Numbered from the stretch's first letter, positions 49,222 through 58,799 are shown. The stretch: 64,000 nucleotides of DNA from Promicromonospora sukumoe 327MFSha3.1 (GCF_000385135.1 NZ_ARQM01000002.1:62001-126000), one strand, 5' to 3'. The notes: generated from the sequence alone by a model not told the origin. Numbers and translations are program-made.

Positions 49222-51969
49222 ATGCGCGCCAACCCGAGCCCTGTCGTCCACCGCGGCACCAGCCCCGCACCCCACGCGACCCGGACGGCGCACGGCCCGC
49301 GCACGACGCCGCGGAGGATGGCCGAGGACGACCACCTGCCGCGGCTGCCGCGCATCTACGTGCCGCGGCTGCGGCTGTGGCAGCGGCTCGACGAGGCGAC
49401 CGAGGGCGCCGTGACCCTCGTGGTCGCCCCGGCCGGGGCCGGCAAGACGCTCGGCGTGACGGGCTGGCTGCGGCACGCCGCCCCGGCGCACGCAAAGCAC
49501 CCCGTCTGGATCACCGCCGACGAGTCCTGGACGCCCGAGCAGATCGACGCCGTGCTCGACGGCGCGGGGTCGCCCGCCGGTCCCGGGGACCCGCCGGCGC
49601 TGGTCGTGGTGGACGACGCCCACCTGCTGGCGCCGTCCGCCCTGCGCCGGGTCGACGAACGGCTGAACAACACGCCCGAGGCCATCCGGGTGTTGCTGCT
49701 GAGCCACTGGGTGCTACCCCTGACGAGGCTGGTGCCGGAGCTGCTGGGCAACTTCACGCTGCTGCGGGGCGACCTGCTGCGGCTGAGCGACGCCGAGAAC
49801 ACGGCTCTGGTCTCGGCGCACGCCCGGACCGGGGACCGGCAGGTGGTGGACGCCGTGGCGCGGCAGGCGGAGGGCTGGTGCGCGGCGGCGGTGCTCGCCG
49901 CCCGGGACCTCAGCGGCGCGCCGGACCCGGTGGCGGCGGCCCGCCTGCTGGCCAACGACGTCGCGCCGATCGCCACGCTCGTCGCGGGCGAGGTCTTCAG
50001 CACGCTCACCCCGCGGCAGCGGCACCTGCTGCTCGCGATCGCGGGCGACGGCGTGGTGAGCGTTCCCGCGGCGGCCCACCTGACCCACGACCAGCACGCC
50101 GGCGAGATCCTCGCCGAGCTGGAGGACACCGGCCTGCTGGTGATGCGCGAGGAGCACGGGTGCCCGCCGGCGCCGTCGGACGAGGCGCAGGCGACCGGCG
50201 GCTTCCGCGTGCACCCGCTGCTGGCCGAGGTGGTCCGGCGGCAGCTCGCCGCAGGCGGTGTGGACGCCGCCCGGGCTCGGTCCACGGTGATCCGCGCCGT
50301 CCGGCTCGACATGGCGCGCGGCAACCTCTCCGAGGCGTTCGCGCGCCTCGTGCGCGTGGGCGCGCCCACCGAGGCCGCCGATGTGCTGGCCCGCGACGGG
50401 GTGCGCATGGTGCTCAACCAGTGCGAGCACGACGACGTGGGCGAGTTCGTCCGGGCGCAGCCCGAGATCGTCGACCACCGGCCCGACACCTGGTTCGCCA
50501 TCGCGCTGGACTGCTGGGTGCGGGACGACCTGGAGGGCGCGCGGCACTGGGGCGACCGGCTGCTGGCGGACCGGCGGAGACGGTCCCCCACCTGGCTGAC
50601 CGGCGGGTCCGACGGGCTGGACGCGACGGTCGCCTGCGTGCGCCTGTGGCGGGTGGCGCTCGGGCTCGAGCCGGCCTACGCCGCCGTCGGGCACGCCAAG
50701 CGCGTGGTGGTCGCGTCGCAGACCCGGCCGGCGGTGCGCGAGGCCAACGCCGACGTGCTGCCCGTGCTGGCGGCCGAGCTGGGCGTGACCCAGAACTGGC
50801 TCGGCGAGCTCACCGAGGCCGAGACCAGCCTCACTCTGGCCGTCAGCCTGTCGCGCAGCAAGGGGCTCGCGCCGCTCGGCGTGCACGCCCTGAGCCACCT
50901 CGCCTTCACGCAGTACATGCGCGGCCGAGAGAACGCGTGCGTCGAGCTGGCCGGCGAGGTGCTCGTGGCCGCCGACGCGCCGGGGGCCCGCACGCTCCCG
51001 TTCGTCACCGCGCGGGCCGGGCTCGCCCGGCTGCTCGCGCGCCTGCTCGACGTCCCCTCGCCCACCGGGCCGGCCCAGGCGCAGGTGATCGACACCCGCT
51101 GTCACGGCGCGGACCTGTGCACCCGCTTCTGGTTCCGCGTCTGGGACGCCCGCCAGGCCGTCCTGGCCGGCGACGTGATCGACGCCCGGCGCATCCTCGC
51201 CACCCCGCGGGAGAGCCCGCGCCTGACCGACGACCAGCTCCCCGAGCACCTGCGGGTCGCCCTGCTGGTGGAGCAGGCGTTCGTGGCGGTGCTCGCCAGC
51301 GACCGCGACACCCTCAAGTCGCTGCACGGCACGCTCGACGCGCTCGGCGCCGTCGGCGAGGCCGCGCTCGTCCAGGGCCTGCGCGCCGACCGCGAGGGCG
51401 ACCGCCGGGGCGCGGCGGTCGCGTTCGAGGCCGCCGCCGCGGACGCCGCCTACTCCCAGCCGCCCACCCGGGCGCTGGCGCTGGTGTGCGAGGCGCAGAT
51501 CCTGGACGCGCTGGGTGACACCACCAGGTCGCAGGACCGGCTGGTGGAGGCCATCTCCGTGACCGAGGCCCGGCGCAACGCCGCGCCCTTCTTCGGCTGG
51601 GCCCGCCAGGGCACGCCCATCGCGACGCTGCTGCACCGGCTCGTCGAGCACCCGGCCGGCACCTGGGTGCACGAGCTCGCCGCGACGTCGGCCGACCGGC
51701 CCGACGTGACGGTCCTGTACGCGTCGATGACGGCGACACCCCGCGAGCTCGGCGAGGTGAGCATGGCCCTGGTGCCGCCGGCGCTGAGCCCGCGCGAGCG
51801 CGAGGTGCTCAACGAGCTGGCCCGCGGCGCCACCTACGCGGACATCGCCGCCGCGCTGTTCGTCTCGGAGAACACGGTCAAGACGCACGTCTCCAGCCTG
51901 TACACCAAGCTCGCGGCGTCGCGGCGCAGCGAGGCGCTGAAGATCGCGCGGAGCTTCCGGCTGCTGTGA
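49222..51969 (+). CDS. large LuxR-family ATP-binding regulator (LAL/MalT-like)
   Basis: A 915-residue STAND-type regulator. Walker A is VVAPAGAGKTLGV near residue 67 and Walker B is ALVVVDDAHLL. A winged-helix segment and a long TPR-like helical region (about residues 400-830) follow. The C-terminal LuxR HTH is LSPREREVLNELARGATYAD, then IAAALFVSENTVKTHVSSLY. MalT-like proteins are activated by a ligand and ATP-dependent oligomerisation. The ligand is unknown. Neighbouring membrane-protein genes are possible targets. Confidence 0.9.
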   Translation: MRANPSPVVHRGTSPAPHATRTAHGPRTTPRRMAEDDHLPRLPRIYVPRLRLWQRLDEATEGAVTLVVAPAGAGKTLGVTGWLRHAAPAHAKHPVWITADESWTPEQIDAVLDGAGSPAGPGDPPALVVVDDAHLLAPSALRRVDERLNNTPEAIRVLLLSHWVLPLTRLVPELLGNFTLLRGDLLRLSDAENTALVSAHARTGDRQVVDAVARQAEGWCAAAVLAARDLSGAPDPVAAARLLANDVAPIATLVAGEVFSTLTPRQRHLLLAIAGDGVVSVPAAAHLTHDQHAGEILAELEDTGLLVMREEHGCPPAPSDEAQATGGFRVHPLLAEVVRRQLAAGGVDAARARSTVIRAVRLDMARGNLSEAFARLVRVGAPTEAADVLARDGVRMVLNQCEHDDVGEFVRAQPEIVDHRPDTWFAIALDCWVRDDLEGARHWGDRLLADRRRRSPTWLTGGSDGLDATVACVRLWRVALGLEPAYAAVGHAKRVVVASQTRPAVREANADVLPVLAAELGVTQNWLGELTEAETSLTLAVSLSRSKGLAPLGVHALSHLAFTQYMRGRENACVELAGEVLVAADAPGARTLPFVTARAGLARLLARLLDVPSPTGPAQAQVIDTRCHGADLCTRFWFRVWDARQAVLAGDVIDARRILATPRESPRLTDDQLPEHLRVALLVEQAFVAVLASDRDTLKSLHGTLDALGAVGEAALVQGLRADREGDRRGAAVAFEAAAADAAYSQPPTRALALVCEAQILDALGDTTRSQDRLVEAISVTEARRNAAPFFGWARQGTPIATLLHRLVEHPAGTWVHELAATSADRPDVTVLYASMTATPRELGEVSMALVPPALSPREREVLNELARGATYADIAAALFVSENTVKTHVSSLYTKLAASRRSEALKIARSFRLL

Positions 51970-51978
51970 CGCAGGAGC

Positions 51979-52392
51979 TCAGCAGTCGAGCTCGGACACC
52001 ACGTCGTCGCGCGCCGTCTTCACCCCGGCGGCCTCGTCCTGGAGCGTGCTGAGCGCCCCGGCGACGGTCGCGTCGCCCGCGACGTCGTCGACGGCCTTCT
52101 GGAGGCCGGCCCACGCGTCGTCGAGCTCCTGCGAACGGTCCTGGACCACCTCGGTCGCGGCCGACTCGAACGACTGCCACGCCGAGCTGAGCTCGTCCCG
52201 CGCGGCCCGGACGTCGTCGACCGTCGCGTCGGGGGTGAGCGTCGACCGGAAGTCGTCCAGCGCCGTGTCGAGGTCGTCGGCGGCGCCGCACGCCTGCGCG
52301 GTGTTCTCCTCCGCCGTGTCGCCGCCGGAGCACGCGGCCGTCCCCAGGAGCATCAGTCCCACCAGCACTCCTGCTGTCGCTGTGCGCCTCAT
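51979..52392 (-). CDS. small helical lipoprotein
   Basis: A 137-residue lipoprotein with lipobox GTAACSGG (Cys at residue 21) followed by heptad-like helices (DELSSAWQSFESAATEVVQD, QELDDAWAGLQKAVDDVAGD) and a Cys at the C-terminus that could pair with another Cys (QACGA). It is probably a coiled-coil surface protein. No enzymatic motif. It converges with the LuxR gene and lies downstream of the sulfatase operon on the same strand, 53 bases after the HAD stop. Confidence 0.75.
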   Translation of the reverse strand: MRRTATAGVLVGLMLLGTAACSGGDTAEENTAQACGAADDLDTALDDFRSTLTPDATVDDVRAARDELSSAWQSFESAATEVVQDRSQELDDAWAGLQKAVDDVAGDATVAGALSTLQDEAAGVKTARDDVVSELDC

Positions 52393-52445
52393 GTCATGTC
52401 CTTCTTCCGTGGGTACCGGGTCCGCGGCGGGTGCCGGACGCCGGG

Positions 52446-53351
52446 TCAGCCGAACACGACCGCCCAGTCGTCCTTCATGCTCACCGTGGTCCAGCCGAGC
52501 CGGTCGGCCGTGGCCGTGATGGGTTCCGTGGCCGCGAGGGTCTGGGCCTGGCTCGCATAGGCGAACTCCCGCTCGGCGTCGTCGTGGTCCACCAGCAGCG
52601 ACAGGCGCGGTCCGTCGCTCGCGGCCGCCCACTCCAGGAGCTCGTGGTCGCCCGCCGAGTTGCCGGCCGCGAGCACCGGGGGCCGGCCGAGCTGGGTCTG
52701 GATGTTCGTCACCTTGGCCGCGCCCTCGTTGACGTCGCCCAGCACCCGGCCGGTACGCCGCAGGACGGGCCGCCCGTGGGAGTTCTGGCCGAGGTCGTAG
52801 GCGATCATCGTGCCGACCACCCGCTCGGGCGGGACGCCGTACAGCTCCTGGCTGACGGCGCGGACGAACTCGGTGCCGCCGCCCGTCACCACGCCGACGG
52901 TGAAGTCCAGCCCCCGCAGCACGTCCAGCAGCTCGAGCATCGGCCGGTAGCGGACCTTGCTCAGGGGGTGGCCCAGCGTGGGGTGGGCGCCGGAGCGGAG
53001 GAACTCGCGTACCTCCCTCGTGAACGCCCGCGGTTCGAGCCCCTGGAAGAGGCCGGCCAGCGCGAGCGCGATGCGTTCGAGCCCGATCTCCCCCACCGCG
53101 GCGGTGTCCCCGGCGAGCACGGCCCGGAACTCGGCCTCGCCCGCGAGCGCCGGGTCGTCGCGCACGCGCCGCCGCAGCGCGTCGACGTAGAACTCGTACT
53201 GCACGTAGGTGGGGCGTTCGCACCACAGCGTGCCGTCGTTGTCGAAGTAGGCCACGCGGTCCTCGCGCGGGAGGCCGGGGGCCTCGGCGAGAAAGCTGAG
53301 CAGGGCGTCACGCGTGGGCCCGGGCCGCCAGGAGGGGAGCTGGTCGGTCAT
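52446..53351 (-). CDS. HAD family hydrolase in sulfatase operon
   Basis: A 301-residue haloacid-dehalogenase-like phosphatase. Motif I is VAYFDNDGTLWCERP (DxDGT), motif II GVVTGGGTEFV, motif III Lys in GAAKVTNIQ and motif IV AGNSAGDHELLEW. The cap between motifs I and II is a four-helix type (SerB-like C1). The start overlaps the stop of the formylglycine-generating enzyme gene (ATGA). In operon with a sulfatase it may dephosphorylate a product or recycle a sulfated/phosphorylated metabolite; the true substrate is unknown. Confidence 0.88.
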   Translation of the reverse strand: MTDQLPSWRPGPTRDALLSFLAEAPGLPREDRVAYFDNDGTLWCERPTYVQYEFYVDALRRRVRDDPALAGEAEFRAVLAGDTAAVGEIGLERIALALAGLFQGLEPRAFTREVREFLRSGAHPTLGHPLSKVRYRPMLELLDVLRGLDFTVGVVTGGGTEFVRAVSQELYGVPPERVVGTMIAYDLGQNSHGRPVLRRTGRVLGDVNEGAAKVTNIQTQLGRPPVLAAGNSAGDHELLEWAAASDGPRLSLLVDHDDAEREFAYASQAQTLAATEPITATADRLGWTTVSMKDDWAVVFG

Positions 53352-54346
53352 GGCAGCACCTCCAGCAGCGTGGCGCCGGACGGCGGGCCGGCCGCTGCGT
53401 CGGCGCGCACGCAGCGGAAGCCCACGTGGCTCATGCCGGTGTCGACGGCCTGGGGCCGTCGGGCGGCGGGCCGGTAGCGGCGGCAGTAGGTGTCGGCGCA
53501 CAGGAACGACCCGCCCTTGACGACCTTGCGTGGCACGGCGAACTGGGGCTGGTGCGGGTCGTGGCTGGCCTCGGCCGCGCCGCCGCGCGGGTTGGCGGGC
53601 GCGCAGCAGGCGTCGGCCGCCGCGGGGTGGCGGTCGGTCCACCAGTCGTCGGTCCACTCCCAGACGTTGCCGGCCATGTCGAACAGGCCGTACCGGTTGG
53701 GCGGGAAGGAGCCCACGGGCGCCGTGCGGGTCCAGCCGGACCCGCCGGTGGACCGCCACGGGAAGTCGGGGCCGTCCCAGGTGTTGGCGAGCAGGCGGCC
53801 GCCGGGGCGGGCCCGGTCGCCCCAGGTGTACTCGGCGCCGTCGAGGCCGCCGCGGGCGGCGTACTCCCACTGGGCCTCGGTGGGCAGGCTCGCGCCGGCC
53901 CACTCGGCGTAGGCGGCGGCGTCCTCGTGGGCGACCTGGACCACGGGGTGCTCGCCGCGGTCCTCGATCCCGGAGCCGGGCCCCTCCGGGTGGCGCCAGG
54001 ACGCCCCCGGGACCCAGGCCCACCACTGGCTGAGGTGGCGCAGGTCCACGGGGCCGCTGGTCGGCGTGAACACCATGGACCCGGGCACGAGGTTCTCGGG
54101 CGGGGCACCCGGGTAGAGCCCGGGGTCCAAGGGCCGCTCGGCCACCGTTACGTACCCGGTTGCGGCGACGAACGCGTCGAACCGCTCGTTGGTGACGGCG
54201 TAGGGGTCGATCCGGAACCCGTCGACCCGTACGGGGTGCGCGGGCGCCTCCTCCGGGTAGTGCTCGTCCGAGCCCATCGTGAACAGCCCGCCGTCCAGCC
54301 GGACGAGGCCGGCGGTGCGCGCGTCGTGGTCGGTGTGCGTGGTCAT
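53348..54346 (-). CDS. formylglycine-generating enzyme (SUMF1 family)
   Basis: A 332-residue copper-dependent oxidase that converts the sulfatase active-site Cys to formylglycine. The FGE fold is marked by GGLFTMGSDEHYPEEAPAHP, LPTEAQWEYAARGG, YGLFDMAGNVWEWTDDWW and the catalytic GGSFLCADTYCRRYRPAARR, with both copper-binding cysteines present, then GFRCV. Gene order sulfatase-FGE-HAD with four-base overlaps makes it the dedicated maturase of the upstream sulfatase. It should act in the cytoplasm. Confidence 0.95.
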   Translation of the reverse strand: MTTHTDHDARTAGLVRLDGGLFTMGSDEHYPEEAPAHPVRVDGFRIDPYAVTNERFDAFVAATGYVTVAERPLDPGLYPGAPPENLVPGSMVFTPTSGPVDLRHLSQWWAWVPGASWRHPEGPGSGIEDRGEHPVVQVAHEDAAAYAEWAGASLPTEAQWEYAARGGLDGAEYTWGDRARPGGRLLANTWDGPDFPWRSTGGSGWTRTAPVGSFPPNRYGLFDMAGNVWEWTDDWWTDRHPAAADACCAPANPRGGAAEASHDPHQPQFAVPRKVVKGGSFLCADTYCRRYRPAARRPQAVDTGMSHVGFRCVRADAAAGPPSGATLLEVLP

Positions 54347-55842
54347 GCGCTCGGGAGGCCCGACTGGAGCTTGGCGAGCACCTGCTGCACGTTGAAGCTC
54401 GCCGGCTCCTGGCGCGCGGGGAACTCGGCCAGCGTGGTGAGCATCCGGGCCACGTACGCCTGGGCGGGCACGAGGATCCAGGCGTGGTCCAGCATCCAGT
54501 CGAAGTAGGAGTTGGACGTGATGTCGGCCCGTTCGAACGGGTCGGTGCGCAGGTTGAAGATCTTGGGCGCGCGCAGCTCGACGTACGGCTCCAGCCAGAC
54601 GTCGAGGGTGCCGGGCGCGCGCTGCTCCAGGAACACGATCTTCCAGTTGTCGTAGCGCAGCGCGGTCAGGTCGCCGTCGTCGGACACGTAGAAGAAGTGC
54701 TCGCGCGGCGACTCCTCGGTGGCGCCCGTGAGGTAGCCGAGCTGGTCGTACCCGTCCAGGTGCACCTGGTACGTGGTGCCGCCCAGCTCGGTCCCTTGGC
54801 GCAGCCGACCCACGATGTCGGGCTCGCCCGCGGCCGCCAGCAGGGTGGGGAACCAGTCCGCATGGCTGAACAGGTCGTTCAGCACCGTGCCGGGTTCGAC
54901 GCGGCCCGGCCAGCGCACCATCGCCGGCACGCGGTAGGCGCCCTCCCAGTTGGAGTTCTTCTCGTTGCGGAACGGGGTCATCCCGGCGTCGGGCCAGCTG
55001 TTCATGTGCGGGCCGTTGTCGGTGGAGTAGATGACGATGGTGTCGTCCGCGACGCCGAGCGCGTCGAGCTCGTCGAGCAGGCTGCCGACGACGTCGTCGT
55101 GGTCGAGCATGGTGTCGTGGTACTCGGACTGCCACCGGCCCGCCCGGCCCTTGCTCTCCGGCTTGCCGTGGGTGCGGAAGTGCATGTGGGTCGAGTTGAA
55201 CCACACGAAGAACGCCTGGCCGGCGTTCGCCCTGTCGCGCATGAAGCCGACCGCGGCGTCGCGGAACTCCTCGTCGACCGTCTCCATCCGCTTGCGCGTC
55301 AGCGGTCCGGTGTCCTCGATGCGCTGCGTGCCGTCCCCGTTCGCCCAGGAGTGCAGCACGCCGCGCGGGCCGAACCGCTCCCGGAAGTCCGGGAAGTCCT
55401 CCGCCCGCGGGTAGTCGTCCTGCTCCGGCTCCTCCTCGGCGTTGAGGTGGTAGAGGTTGCCGAAGAACTCGTCGAACCCGTGCATGGTCGGCAGGTGCTC
55501 GTCGCGGTCCCCGAGGTGGTTCTTGCCGAACTGGCCGGTGGCGTACCCCTGGTCCCTGAGCGCGGTCGCGATCGTGGGGTCCGGGGCCTGGAGCCCGACC
55601 TCGGCGCCCGGCATACCCACCTTCGTCAGCCCGGTCCGGTAGGGGTTCTGCCCGGTGATGAACGCGGCCCGGCCGGCGGTGCAGCTCTGCTCGCCGTAGT
55701 AGTCGGTGAAGCGGGCGCCCTCGGCGGCGATCCGGTCGATGTTCGGGGTCCGGTAGCCCATCACGCCGTCGGAGTAGGCGCTGATGTTGCTGATCCCGAT
55801 GTCGTCACCCCAGATGACCAGGATGTTCGGTGTCTCGGCCAC
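54343..55842 (-). CDS. type I sulfatase (arylsulfatase)
   Basis: GTG 55842, preceded by AGGAGA, gives a 499-residue sulfatase. The N-terminal metal motif is NILVIWGDDIGISN. The active-site signature is EQSCTAGRAAFITGQNPYRTG, trimmed here to its key C-T-A-G-R, where Cys becomes formylglycine. GKNHLGD and STDNGPHMNSW supply further calcium and sulfate ligands. There is no signal peptide, so the enzyme is probably cytoplasmic and uses an imported sulfate ester. It leads the three-gene operon. Confidence 0.95.
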   Translation of the reverse strand: MAETPNILVIWGDDIGISNISAYSDGVMGYRTPNIDRIAAEGARFTDYYGEQSCTAGRAAFITGQNPYRTGLTKVGMPGAEVGLQAPDPTIATALRDQGYATGQFGKNHLGDRDEHLPTMHGFDEFFGNLYHLNAEEEPEQDDYPRAEDFPDFRERFGPRGVLHSWANGDGTQRIEDTGPLTRKRMETVDEEFRDAAVGFMRDRANAGQAFFVWFNSTHMHFRTHGKPESKGRAGRWQSEYHDTMLDHDDVVGSLLDELDALGVADDTIVIYSTDNGPHMNSWPDAGMTPFRNEKNSNWEGAYRVPAMVRWPGRVEPGTVLNDLFSHADWFPTLLAAAGEPDIVGRLRQGTELGGTTYQVHLDGYDQLGYLTGATEESPREHFFYVSDDGDLTALRYDNWKIVFLEQRAPGTLDVWLEPYVELRAPKIFNLRTDPFERADITSNSYFDWMLDHAWILVPAQAYVARMLTTLAEFPARQEPASFNVQQVLAKLQSGLPSA

Positions 55843-55895
55843 GATGTCTCCTCGGAGTCGGCGCACACTGCCTGACCCTCATGCTCGGCAGGCGC

Positions 55896-55942
55896 GGCCG
55901 GGCGGTACTTCCCCCAGAACGGGTGAGTTGCACCGCCCGGCC
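55896..55942 (-). terminator. terminator of the MacB-type operon
   Basis: GGCCGGGCGGT (55896-55906) and ACCGCCCGGCC (55932-55942) form an 11-bp stem with a 25-base loop, 10 bases beyond the permease stop and before the sulfatase start region. Confidence 0.5.
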
Positions 55943-55952
55943 GCTCAGGCGC

Positions 55953-57236
55953 TCACTCGTAGCGCAGCGAGGAGATCGGGTCCTGCCGGGCGGCCCGCAG
56001 GGCGGGCAGGGTGCCGGCCAGGAACGCGATGGCCATGACGCCCAGCACGACGGCGGCGACCGTGACCGGGTCGAACGCGATGAGCGTGAGCCCGGGGAGG
56101 TTCGCCAGGAGGTCCCCGGCGACGCCGCCCACGAGCTGCCCGACGCCGATCGCGGCCAGCACGCCGAGCGCGCTGCCGACCAGGCCGATCACGACGGCCT
56201 CGATGCTGAACAGCGCGAAGACGCGGGCACTGGACAGGCCCATCGCCTTCATCAGACCCACCTCGCGGGTGCGCTCCTGCACCGCCATGAAGAGCGTGTT
56301 GACGATGCCGATCCCGGCCGCGACCAGCGCGATCACCGCGAACCCGTTCAGCACCAGCACGATCGCGTCGATCACGGAGGTGATGGTGCCGAGCTGGTCC
56401 TGCAGGGTGCTGGCGGTGTAGCCGGCGTCCGCGAGCCGGTCCCGCAGGGCCTCGGTCGCCTCCTCCCCCGCGGCGGCGTCGAACGTGACGGACGCCTGCG
56501 CGTAGCGCGCGGCCTGGGCCGCGGGCACGCCCTCGGCCTGGAGGTCGTGGAGCGTCTGGGCCAGGGCGTCGTTGGGGACGGCTCCGGCCATGCTGATCAC
56601 GCCGGGCTCCGCGATGCCGACCACCTCGGCCTCGGTGGTGACCTGCGTGCCCGTGCCGTCGGTGACGGCCAGCACCACGGTCTGCCCGACGGCGTCCGCG
56701 GCGCTCCCCAGGGCCAGCGGCTCCAGGTAGCTCTCCGGCAGCACGACCTGCGGGTCGGCGGCGTCCAGGTCGACCTGCGCGCCCGCGGCGAGCTCGACCT
56801 TCATCCCGGGCACGAACTGCGAGACCGAGAGCTGGTACCGGTCGCCGTCGCCGTGCTGCACGTAGTCGGTGCTGACCTCCTTGACCGGCTCGACCGCCTG
56901 CACGCCGTCGACGTCCGCGATCGTTTCGATGTCGTCGTCGGTCAGGGCGGTCGTGGTGGTGCCGGGCGGACCGTCGGCCGCGATCCGGTTCGGGTCGTAC
57001 TCGGCGGGACCGCCGTCGGCCGGGGCGTCCTCGTCCGCCTTGGTGACGGTCATGACGTCGTCGACGCCGACCGAGGCCACGGTGTCGTCGATGTACCGGT
57101 TGATGCCGGTGCCCAGGCCGTTGGTCAGCGAGAGCGTGAACGCGCCGATGAAGATCGCCAGGACCGTCAGGCTGGTGCGCAGCCGCGAGCGGAACGCGTT
57201 CCGGAAGGCGCTGGTGACGACGTCGGCGGCCCTCAT
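55953..57236 (-). CDS. ABC transporter permease, FtsX/MacB type
   Basis: A 427-residue permease with one N-terminal transmembrane segment (RTSLTVLAIFIGAFTLSLTN), a large extracytoplasmic MacB-like domain (residues about 45-275) and three C-terminal segments (VIDAIVLVLNGFAVIALVAA, SARVFALFSIEAVVIGLVGS, VLGVMAIAFLAGTLPALRAA). ERTREVGLMKAMGLSSARVF is the coupling helix. It works with the ATPase encoded upstream (overlapping start) as a mechanotransmission-type transporter acting on envelope substrates. Substrate unknown. Confidence 0.93.
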   Translation of the reverse strand: MRAADVVTSAFRNAFRSRLRTSLTVLAIFIGAFTLSLTNGLGTGINRYIDDTVASVGVDDVMTVTKADEDAPADGGPAEYDPNRIAADGPPGTTTTALTDDDIETIADVDGVQAVEPVKEVSTDYVQHGDGDRYQLSVSQFVPGMKVELAAGAQVDLDAADPQVVLPESYLEPLALGSAADAVGQTVVLAVTDGTGTQVTTEAEVVGIAEPGVISMAGAVPNDALAQTLHDLQAEGVPAAQAARYAQASVTFDAAAGEEATEALRDRLADAGYTASTLQDQLGTITSVIDAIVLVLNGFAVIALVAAGIGIVNTLFMAVQERTREVGLMKAMGLSSARVFALFSIEAVVIGLVGSALGVLAAIGVGQLVGGVAGDLLANLPGLTLIAFDPVTVAAVVLGVMAIAFLAGTLPALRAARQDPISSLRYE

Positions 57237-57925
57237 GCGGCCACCTCCGCACGCGCGATGCGGCCGTCGCGGATGTACAGGCTGCGGTCGCAGCGGGAGG
57301 CGAGCTCCTCGTCGTGGGTGACGACCACCAGGTTGATGCCCTGGCGCTCGTTCAGGTCGAACAGGATGTCCTCGACGACGGCGCCCGTCGCGGTGTCCAG
57401 GTTGCCGGTCGGCTCGTCGGCGAAGATCACGCGCGGCCGGTTGATCAGGGCGCGGGCGATGACCACGCGCTGCTTCTGCCCGCCGGACAGGTCGTTGGCC
57501 CGGTTGCCCGCCTTGTCGTCGAGCTCGAGCTGGGCCAGGGCGGCCAGGCCGCGGGCGGTGCGCTCCCGCCGCGGCACCCCGGCGATCTTCAGCGGCAGCG
57601 TCACGTTGTCCAGCACGCTGGCCTGGGCGTTGAGGAAGAACTGCTGGAAGACGAACCCGAACGCGCCGTTCCGGGTGCGGTTGAGCTGCTTCGCGGACAG
57701 CCGCGACGTGTCGGTCCCGTCCAGGGTGATGGAGCCCGAGGTGGGGCGGTCGAGCAGGGCGAGCAGGTGCATCAGGGTCGACTTGCCCGACCCGCTCTTG
57801 CCGACGATCGCCAGGGACTCGCCCTGCGCGATGTCCAGGTCGAGGCCCTTCAGCGCCTCGAAGGCGCCGGGCCCGGAGCCGTAGGTCTTGTGCAGGTCAT
57901 GGACGGAGATCAATGGGGGCGCCAC
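57233..57925 (-). CDS. ABC transporter ATPase, LolD/MacB type
   Basis: A 230-residue ATPase with Walker A GKSGSGKST, Q-loop FGFVFQQFFLNAQASV, signature LSGGQKQRVVIARAL, Walker B VIFADEPTGNLDTATG and H-loop VVVTHDEELASRCDR. It overlaps the permease gene (ATGA). The 116-base region upstream holds short inverted repeats (CCCAGG/CCTGGG and GGTACC/GGTACC, about 57998-58032). These may end the GntR transcript or regulate the ABC operon. Confidence 0.95.
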   Translation of the reverse strand: MAPPLISVHDLHKTYGSGPGAFEALKGLDLDIAQGESLAIVGKSGSGKSTLMHLLALLDRPTSGSITLDGTDTSRLSAKQLNRTRNGAFGFVFQQFFLNAQASVLDNVTLPLKIAGVPRRERTARGLAALAQLELDDKAGNRANDLSGGQKQRVVIARALINRPRVIFADEPTGNLDTATGAVVEDILFDLNERQGINLVVVTHDEELASRCDRSLYIRDGRIARAEVAA

Positions 57926-58041
57926 GTCGGCCGCCTCTCTCGTTGGTGCCGGAGCTGACGAGAGCGACTCTGGTCCAGTGCGGGCGCGCGCGAATCGGCC
58001 CAGGGATGACTCCTGGGTACCCCGCTGGTACCGCCCGGCGG

Positions 58042-58752
58042 CTACTCCCAGACGGCGATGCTGCGGCGCACCGGCACGGTGCCGTCGTCCGCGGCGAAGA
58101 GCTCGGGCGAGCGCTGCCGGGTCTTCTCGATGTCGTCGAAGACGGCGCGCAGGTGCGAGCGGAGGCTGGCACGCGCGCTGGAGATGTCACCGGAGACGAC
58201 GGCGTCGAGGATGGCATGGTGCTCGTCCACGAAACGGCCCACGCCGTTGGTCTCGTGCAGGCCGAGCCGTCGCGCCCGGTCCAGGTGGCCCTTGGCCGCG
58301 ACGACCGTCGACCAGGCCCTGCCGTGCCCGCTGAGCCGCAGCAGGCCGTGGTGGAACGCCTCGTCGAGCGCGAAGAACCGCTCGATGTCGAGCCCCGGCT
58401 CGCGCTGCTGCTCCAGGTTGGCGCGCAGCTCGGCGATCACGTCGGGGTCGAGAGTCCCGGGGATGTCGTCGAAGGCGGCCAGCTCCACCGCCTCGCGGAG
58501 GAACTGCGCGTCGGCCACGCGCTCGGCGTCGACCCGGGAGACGAACGAGCCGACCTTGGGGAAGACGCGGACCAGCCCCTCCTCGCCCAGGAGGATCAGG
58601 GACTCGCGCACCGGCGTGCGGCTGACGCCGAGGGCCGCGGCCAGCTCGTTCTCCGACAGCGAGGCGCCGGGCGGCAGCTCGAGGGTGAGCACCTTACGGC
58701 GCAGCGTCTCGTAGACGACGCTGCGGTTGGACCGGGTCGAGGCTTGCCCCAT
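58042..58752 (-). CDS. GntR family regulator, FCD subfamily
   Basis: A 236-residue regulator. The winged HTH reads VVYETLRRKVLTLELPPGAS, LSENELAAALGVSRTPVRES and LVRVFPKVGSFVSRV. The FCD domain has the metal/ligand His residues in FFALDEAFHHGLLRLSGHGR and FVDEHHAILDAV, RSHL. FCD regulators sense sugar acids or related carboxylates. It is divergent from the MFS/L-idonate-dehydrogenase-like operon and probably represses it. Confidence 0.93.
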   Translation of the reverse strand: MGQASTRSNRSVVYETLRRKVLTLELPPGASLSENELAAALGVSRTPVRESLILLGEEGLVRVFPKVGSFVSRVDAERVADAQFLREAVELAAFDDIPGTLDPDVIAELRANLEQQREPGLDIERFFALDEAFHHGLLRLSGHGRAWSTVVAAKGHLDRARRLGLHETNGVGRFVDEHHAILDAVVSGDISSARASLRSHLRAVFDDIEKTRQRSPELFAADDGTVPVRRSIAVWE

Positions 58753-58799
58753 GCCCGGAGTCTAGACGAGACGGAGCTCGGTTCCACGCGGGCGAAGGT

